Translations under genes and position numbers: made by a program
Part shown: positions 31,919 through 36,169 of the stretch, one piece after another
How the letters are laid out: the number at the start of each line of letters is the position of its first letter
Position numbering within the stretch: the stretch's first letter is position 1
Assembly: GCA_051877895.1 (NCBI GenBank)
Contig: JBJEJI010000071.1
Coordinates: 1 to 36,169, forward strand
Source: UBA3775 sp051877895
GTDB lineage: Bacteria; Bacillota; Clostridia; Lachnospirales; Lachnospiraceae
Length of the DNA: 36,169 nucleotides
Direction: 5' to 3'
Notes under the pieces: generated by a model
Databases searched by the model: none
Told to the model about the DNA's origin: nothing
The model's input: the letters and a program-made list of their open reading frames with translations, nothing else

Positions 31919-32677
31919 ATGGAACTAATAAACAGCATCGATGAATTAAAGCTGTACCGGGGCGATGATTATATCATTAACGATTCCATTACAATCCGAC
32001 AGCCAACCTTGTCCGAAATATGTGAATACGGGGAAAAGGAATACTACAGCATGGTATATACCCTGTGTTCCGTGGGTGCCGATTTAAAATGGCAGTTAGA
32101 CGATTTGGGCGTGGATTACACCCAGGTATCTGATTTTGAATTATTCTGCTCCGTGTTATGCAGGGGCTTTTCAGTGGAAAATACAAAAATCCTGTTCGGG
32201 GAAAAAATCGACTTTTCCCAAATGACCGTCAGGCTGCATACAGGCCTGCAGGAAAATGTGCTGATTCAGGTTTTTGATGATGGAAGCTATCTGCAGATAG
32301 ACAAATATGTATATGCCGCTATTGTAAATGTCCTGCGGAAAATGCACAGAATCAAGCGGAACAATGAGTTGCCCGGAAACGAAGCAACACGGCAGATACT
32401 CATAGAAGATGCACGGGATTCGTACGAGGAAAACAAAGACAGACCGGTGAAACCATATTTATTTCCTTTCATATCGGCAATGGTAAATTCAGAAGGCTTT
32501 AAGCACGATGAAATTTCCGTATTTAATATGAAAATATATGCGTTTATGGACAGTGTGGCCCGTACGAGCAAAATAAAAAATTCGGAATTACTGCTTTCCA
32601 GCGGTTATTCCGGTTTTGGAATAGATTTAAAAAAAATCAACAAAGAAGAAACAAACTGGCTGGGAGAACTGGATTAA
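31919..32677 (+). CDS. Unknown phage protein, possibly tail-assembly related
   Basis: A 252-residue acidic protein, alpha/beta in the first half and helical in the second. The opening RQPTLSEICEYGEKEYYSM resembles the way phage tail-assembly chaperones and scaffold-type proteins begin. It lies eight bases after the previous stop and shortly before the presumed tail protein gene. No enzymatic motif. Confidence 0.55.
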   Translation: MELINSIDELKLYRGDDYIINDSITIRQPTLSEICEYGEKEYYSMVYTLCSVGADLKWQLDDLGVDYTQVSDFELFCSVLCRGFSVENTKILFGEKIDFSQMTVRLHTGLQENVLIQVFDDGSYLQIDKYVYAAIVNVLRKMHRIKRNNELPGNEATRQILIEDARDSYEENKDRPVKPYLFPFISAMVNSEGFKHDEISVFNMKIYAFMDSVARTSKIKNSELLLSSGYSGFGIDLKKINKEETNWLGELD

Positions 32678-32719
32678 ACACTTTCCCTTACAGTTTGCAA
32701 TAAAAGGAGGAATTTTATT

Positions 32720-33490
32720 ATGGCAATTAATGTGAATGAATTAATTCTTGACAAGGTGCGCAGTCTGATTTTTACCGATCTTTCTGATGGTTCTGTTATC
32801 GGACGACTGACAAAGCTTGAGGATCCTTCCTTACAGACAGCCGCCGAAGGTGAAGAAGTAACCGATGCCCAGGGTTCCCTGATTACAAAAATTTTCAGAG
32901 CCAAAACAGGTCGTTTTGAGGCTACCAATTCCTTACTGAGCATGGATTTACTTGCACAGCAGTACGGCACAGAAAAGGAAGTGGCAAGCGATACAGCTAA
33001 AATCGTTGTTCCTTGTGAAGAAACTCTTACCGTAGCGGACGGAAAGCTTACACTTTCCCATACTCCAAGCAATGCAATCAAGTATATTTATAAGCTGGAG
33101 AACGGTGCTCTGGCTCAGAAGTATTCTGTAGGCACTGCCGCATCCACAACAGAGTTTTCTATCAATGATTCTGAAATTACTGTCCCTACCGGTGTAACAG
33201 GTAAGATTTATGTTGAATATGAATATGAGTCTACCGACGCTATCCGTGTGGTAAACAATACAGAAAACTTTCCGGAAGCAGTGGGTGTTAAGGTATTCGC
33301 TATCTTCAAAGACCAGTGTAACGAAAATATCAAGTATGCCGGAAGTATTGTTGCCAAGAAGGGCAAGATTGATCCATCTTCTATCGATACCGCTTTAACT
33401 TCTACAGGCAAGCACTCTTTTGCTATCGATTTCATGAAGGATTACTGTGACGAGGATGCTGATCTTTTCAGTGTTATTGTTGCAGAGTAA
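32720..33490 (+). CDS. Probable major virion structural protein (tail-tube-like)
   Basis: A 256-residue beta-rich protein (MAINVNELILDKVRSLIFTD; FEATNSLLSMDLLAQQYG; then many strands, and near the end KHSFAIDFMKDYCDEDADLF). The strand-rich build, strong AAAGGAGG site, uniform high-expression codon choice and a hairpin after the gene all suit an abundant tail-tube or similar shell protein. The central segment about 110-165 looks like an inserted Ig-like domain. Confidence 0.6.
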   Translation: MAINVNELILDKVRSLIFTDLSDGSVIGRLTKLEDPSLQTAAEGEEVTDAQGSLITKIFRAKTGRFEATNSLLSMDLLAQQYGTEKEVASDTAKIVVPCEETLTVADGKLTLSHTPSNAIKYIYKLENGALAQKYSVGTAASTTEFSINDSEITVPTGVTGKIYVEYEYESTDAIRVVNNTENFPEAVGVKVFAIFKDQCNENIKYAGSIVAKKGKIDPSSIDTALTSTGKHSFAIDFMKDYCDEDADLFSVIVAE

Positions 33491-33510
33491 TTTTTCAGCT
33501 TATTTCCTTC

Positions 33511-33533
33511 AGGGCGTAGAGAACCTGCGCCCT
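33511..33533 (+). terminator. Short hairpin after the structural gene
   Basis: AGGGCG pairs with CGCCCT around an 11-base loop, 20 bases past the stop codon. There is no T-tract after it; it may stabilise the message or weakly terminate. Confidence 0.4.
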
Positions 33534-33538
33534 GCTAT

Positions 33539-33679
33539 ATGACACGAAGGAGACTTTACGCCAAAAGTATATTAACCGCCGGTGCATCATATGCGGGAAA
33601 GGTTACCCAAGGCATAAAGGAGCATATGTTCAAGGAAGTTCAGCAGATTATGAATAGTATTAAGAAACAGAAAAGGTAA
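33539..33679 (+). CDS. Small basic protein
   Basis: A 46-residue basic protein (MTRRRLYAKSILTAGASYAG at the start, a helix ending MNSIKKQKR). The ATG at 33539 has no clear ribosome site upstream, whereas GAAGGAG lies inside the frame and would point to a start near residue 8, where no usual start codon exists. It is followed directly by a terminator, which supports a real transcript end. No family is recognised. Confidence 0.5.
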   Translation: MTRRRLYAKSILTAGASYAGKVTQGIKEHMFKEVQQIMNSIKKQKR

Positions 33680-33717
33680 TAGGGAGAGATACTATTCTTC
33701 AATGGTATTTCTCCCTA
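33680..33717 (+). terminator. Terminator of the structural module
   Basis: TAGGGAGA pairs with TCTCCCTA, extended by GATAC/GGTAT with a mismatch, and is followed by TTTTTTT on the plus strand. It begins at the last base of the small gene's stop region. Confidence 0.85.
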
Positions 33718-33748
33718 TTTTTTTACAACTTGAAAGAAGGGATTCAAA

Positions 33749-33970
33749 ATAAAAGCAATCAGTGAATTAACAGGAAAAGAATATGAACTGGAGGATGTGG
33801 TCTGGTACGGAAACGCCCTGCAGGCTGCCCAGTATTATTTGTGGAATTGTATTCCCGTTGATCTGACCGTATCACCGGAAACCAAAAGGTGGGCCTTTGC
33901 ATTTTCCAAGGAAGACCACAAAAAATATATCGGGCGCTGGAACGCCCAAAAACAAAGCACAGATTCATAA
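33749..33970 (+). CDS. Small phage protein with apparent ATA start
   Basis: A 73-residue protein reading KAISELTGKEYELEDVVWYG after the first codon, with a well-formed Trp/Tyr-rich middle (ALQAAQYYLWNCIP) and a polar tail. The frame is open only six codons further upstream and contains no ATG, GTG or TTG there. GAAGGG stands seven bases before ATA (33749), so ATA is the likely start. The next possible start, a GTG at codon 17, would sit too close to a GGAGG. No family is recognised; it lies just before the lysis genes. Confidence 0.6.
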   Translation: MKAISELTGKEYELEDVVWYGNALQAAQYYLWNCIPVDLTVSPETKRWAFAFSKEDHKKYIGRWNAQKQSTDS

Positions 33971-33992
33971 AATAGAAAAGGCGGATAAACAC

Positions 33993-34826
33993 ATGAATTT
34001 AACAATCAGCGAAACAGGAATCGCACTGATAAAAAAATACGAAGGCTGCCGGCTTACTGCATATAAATGCCCTGCAGGAATCTGGACCGTGGGATATGGT
34101 CATACCTCCGGTGTCAAAGAAGGTATGAAAATTACACAGGCACAGGCGGAGGCATATCTGAAATCCGATTGTGCCGGTGCGGAAAAAGCCGTAAACGGCT
34201 ATCTGCCTGTCTACCATTGGACCCAGAACCAGTTTGATGCACTGGTTTCCTTTACCTTTAACTGCGGTTCCGGAAATTTACACACGTTGCTGGCAGGAGG
34301 AAAACGGACAATCGAAGAAATTTCCGAAAAAATTCTGCTCTATAACAAAGGGGACGGAGCCACGCTGCCGGGACTGGTAAAGCGTAGAAAAGAAGAAAAA
34401 GAACTGTTTGACCAAGCCGCCTGCCATGCCGCTTCCCCTTCCGGAACCTCAGGCAATTCCTCAGACAACAAACTGACAACGCTAACGGTTGACGGATTGT
34501 GGGGAACAAATACCACCAAACGGTTACAACAGATTTTTCAGACAACCGCAGACGGTATAGTTTCCAACCAGCTTATGAGCGAAAAAAGACGAAATCCCGG
34601 TCTTGCAGGACAGAGCGGATGGGACTGGAAAACAAATCCGGCCAAAGGAAGTCCGCTTATTGCAGCAATTCAGAAGGAAACCGGGGTCATACAGGACGGC
34701 TGGCTAGGGAAAAAAACCATCAGGGCAATGCAGAAATGGCTTGGCACTGCTCAGGACGGGGTAATCAGCAATCCCTCGGCAATGGTAAAGGCCCTGCAGA
34801 CCTGGTGCAATAACCAGCCAAAATAA
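33993..34826 (+). CDS. Endolysin: GH24 lysozyme with C-terminal wall-binding repeats
   Basis: A 277-residue phage lysozyme. The catalytic domain (about 1-150) has EGCRLTAYKCPAGIWTVGYG, with Glu17, Cys26 and Thr32 in the exact spacing of the T4 lysozyme Glu-Asp-Thr triad, Cys replacing Asp as in some other GH24 endolysins. The C-terminal half has peptidoglycan-binding-type repeats (DGLWGTNTTKRLQQIF and DGWLGKKTIRAMQKWLG). It cleaves the glycan strand to release phage. There is no signal peptide, so export through the holin encoded next is expected. The start ATG is chosen over an upstream in-frame ATG because it begins the domain and follows a purine-rich AAAGGCGG. Confidence 0.93.
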   Translation: MNLTISETGIALIKKYEGCRLTAYKCPAGIWTVGYGHTSGVKEGMKITQAQAEAYLKSDCAGAEKAVNGYLPVYHWTQNQFDALVSFTFNCGSGNLHTLLAGGKRTIEEISEKILLYNKGDGATLPGLVKRRKEEKELFDQAACHAASPSGTSGNSSDNKLTTLTVDGLWGTNTTKRLQQIFQTTADGIVSNQLMSEKRRNPGLAGQSGWDWKTNPAKGSPLIAAIQKETGVIQDGWLGKKTIRAMQKWLGTAQDGVISNPSAMVKALQTWCNNQPK

Positions 34827-34844
34827 AAAACAAAGGAAAGGAAA

Positions 34845-35234
34845 ATGCTTATGTCACAGATTATTACCGGTATAGACTGGAGCCAACTGATTCTTACTGT
34901 CTGGACCGTTGTTGTTCTACCGCTCCTGACATATGCAGGTACAGAACTAAGACATTGGTTCAAGTCTAAAAGAACAGATAAGTATACGGACATTCTGGAA
35001 AGGAATGTCTTAAATGCCGTTAAGGATGTATATGAAACAGTCGTAAAGGATATTAAGGGTACCGAAAATTGGACGGATTTCAAAAAAGAACAGGTTCGGG
35101 AACTTGCCAAGCAGAAGGCAGTACAGGCTTTGTCCAATTCTGCCTATGAATGCTTAAAAGCTGCAAACGGGGATTTCGACGCCTATTTGGATTCCTTAGT
35201 CGGTACCGCCTTATTTGACATCAAAAACAAATAG
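34845..35234 (+). CDS. Phage holin, LL-H type
   Basis: A 129-residue protein with one N-terminal membrane helix (ILTVWTVVVLPLLTYAG) followed by a charged, helical tail (RTDKYTDILERNVLNAVKDV, then WTDFKKEQVRELAKQKAVQA), the layout of the LL-H holin family (Phage_holin_6_1). It lies 18 bases after the endolysin gene, and forms the membrane lesion for lysis. Two ATGs (34845 and 34851) compete behind AAAGGAAAGG. Confidence 0.82.
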   Translation: MLMSQIITGIDWSQLILTVWTVVVLPLLTYAGTELRHWFKSKRTDKYTDILERNVLNAVKDVYETVVKDIKGTENWTDFKKEQVRELAKQKAVQALSNSAYECLKAANGDFDAYLDSLVGTALFDIKNK

Positions 35235-35249
35235 AGGGATGGTGCAAAG

Positions 35250-35834
35250 ATGAATGAAATAACAGAACTAACGAAAATTGACCTTCCCTCCTTATTTATT
35301 TCCACATTTGTTGTCCTGATTGGAATAAAGACAGTGATTACCCTGTGGGAATGGTTCATCCGCAAGCTTGGTCTTGAAACCAAATGGATGCGGAAGGACC
35401 AGGAGGAACGTCAGCTTCTGCTGCAAACCTCCCGGAATCTGGCAGCCCTGCAGGACAAGCATAAAAAGGATGTGGAACAATCCATTTTACATGACAGACA
35501 AATTCAGGAGGAGCTCTCCTCATTTATTAGTGAAATGAAAGAATCCATGAAAAACATTACGGCTGCAAATTCTGCCAGAGACCAACAGATTCAAAATCTG
35601 ATGATTGCCCAGCGGGAGGTACTGGCAGACAAAATCAATCAAAAATACAAATACTATATCGGAATCAAAGGGATTCCCGAGGATGAGGTGGAGGAATTTA
35701 CCAACCTGCATACAGCCTATAAGGGCTGCGGCGGCAATCACAGCGGAGATGTAAAATATGAATACTGTATGGGGCATCTTCCCGTAATTCCGGTAAAAAC
35801 CAAACGCATTGTAAAGACTGCGGAAAACGAATAG
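35250..35834 (+). CDS. Membrane-anchored coiled-coil phage protein
   Basis: A 194-residue protein. A membrane helix near the N-terminus (LFISTFVVLIGIKTVITLW) is followed by a long coiled coil (about 50-125) and a compact C-terminal part with conserved-looking GCGGNHSGDVKYEYC. It directly follows the holin gene with a 15-base gap, so it may aid lysis (spanin-like or holin regulator) or virion entry. No family name is recognised. Confidence 0.75.
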   Translation: MNEITELTKIDLPSLFISTFVVLIGIKTVITLWEWFIRKLGLETKWMRKDQEERQLLLQTSRNLAALQDKHKKDVEQSILHDRQIQEELSSFISEMKESMKNITAANSARDQQIQNLMIAQREVLADKINQKYKYYIGIKGIPEDEVEEFTNLHTAYKGCGGNHSGDVKYEYCMGHLPVIPVKTKRIVKTAENE

Positions 35835-35888
35835 CCGGCAGCCGTTTTCCCCGGGAACTTCTGCGTTATTTAAAAGGAGATATCATAT

Positions 35889-36119
35889 ATGATAAAAAAG
35901 ATAAAAGAATATTTAGAATACAGACAAAATCTGAAAACAGTCAGAAGGGAGCTTGCCGAAATGGGGGCTGCTGTTCTTCCTACAGTCAGGGAAACAGCCG
36001 AAAACGGAACTGAACTTATGGATTTTCTTATAAGACTGGCATCTGAAACAAAAAAAATTTCAGATGACCAGCTTGTGGAAACGGTCCTCCGTGAAATAAC
36101 CAAAGGAGGTATGCGTTAA
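35889..36119 (+). CDS. Small helical phage protein
   Basis: A 76-residue charged helical protein (MIKKIKEYLEYRQNLKTVRR at the start), with AAAGGAG before the ATG. It ends in GGMR, and its final codons form the ribosome site of the next gene. No family is recognised. Confidence 0.7.
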   Translation: MIKKIKEYLEYRQNLKTVRRELAEMGAAVLPTVRETAENGTELMDFLIRLASETKKISDDQLVETVLREITKGGMR

Positions 36120-36169
36120 TTGAGTACCAAATTAACAAACAACAGTATTGAATATTTAAAAAAGATGGT
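36120..36169 (+). CDS. Start of next phage gene (cut by window edge, TTG start)
   Basis: A frame opening with TTG directly after the previous TAA and ten bases past AAAGGAGGT, reading STKLTNNSIEYLKKM. Too short to identify. Confidence 0.45.
   Translation, partial: MSTKLTNNSIEYLKKM

Larger units (their letters stand above)
23617..36169. mobile_element. Prophage-like element with serine recombinase and single-chain RNA polymerase (right end not in window)
   Basis: At least 12.5 kb. The boundary is defined on the left by the broken deacetylase gene. Content: large serine recombinase, candidate excision factor, DUF262 protein, sigma factor, RNA polymerase, zinc-ribbon protein, tail-type proteins, endolysin, holin and small membrane proteins. 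Terminase, portal and capsid genes are not seen here and may lie to the right. LexA-type boxes suggest SOS induction. Confidence 0.8.

Overview
The window looks like chromosomal DNA of a low-GC gut Clostridia, most likely a Lachnospiraceae member. This is inferred from AT-rich coding, strong AGGAGG ribosome sites, near-consensus sigma-A promoters, the gene families present and the style of the mobile element. No rRNA, tRNA or CRISPR array was recognised.

Positions 1-3190 hold a carbohydrate operon on the minus strand. A GH3 beta-glycosidase with an unusual inserted beta-rich domain lies upstream of the start of a PH-domain-like membrane protein gene. A near-perfect promoter with stacked palindromes drives it. 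Positions 3190-3700 hold a GC-rich structured intergenic element and a possible transposase remnant.

Positions 3715-19410 are one 13-gene minus-strand operon for a type VII (WXG100/EssC) secretion system tied to Ser/Thr phosphosignalling. In order of transcription it encodes: an EssC/YukBA FtsK-SpoIIIE ATPase with FHA domain, a YukD/EsaB ubiquitin-like protein, a canonical WXG100 protein, an unknown protein, three more small helical proteins, a helical-hairpin/CHAP-like cell-wall hydrolase, two PP2C phosphatases, a zinc-ribbon/FHA adaptor, and two zinc-ribbon Ser/Thr kinases. One kinase carries an extracellular solute-binding-protein-like sensor. The other carries three PASTA repeats, an InlB-type repeat and a further exported module. 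EssB, EssA and EsaA are not seen. A divergent XRE regulator gene shares the intergenic region with the operon. Two matching palindromes lie there, one of them covering the operon's -35 box.

Positions 19868-22976 hold a LysR regulator, an XRE regulator with membrane helices, and an Rpn-family PD-(D/E)XK nuclease with a 12-bp tandem repeat.

From about 23617 to the right edge the window enters a prophage-like element. It has cut a polysaccharide deacetylase gene in two, exactly at the codons of the NodB catalytic motif. At its left end it carries a large serine recombinase and a 50-residue candidate excision factor. Next come a DUF262 protein and a sigma-70-like factor under a consensus promoter with two LexA-type boxes. 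Divergently it carries a single-chain RNA polymerase with the DFDGD motif of the YonO / eukaryotic RdRP-like family, then a zinc-ribbon protein, probable tail-type structural genes, a GH24 endolysin, a holin and small membrane or coiled-coil proteins. The layout recalls Bacillus phage SPbeta, which also has a serine integrase, splits a polysaccharide gene and encodes the YonO polymerase, but the proteins here are not obviously SPbeta-like otherwise. Two genes of the element appear to start at ATA or ATC. The right end of the element and the other half of the deacetylase gene lie outside the window.
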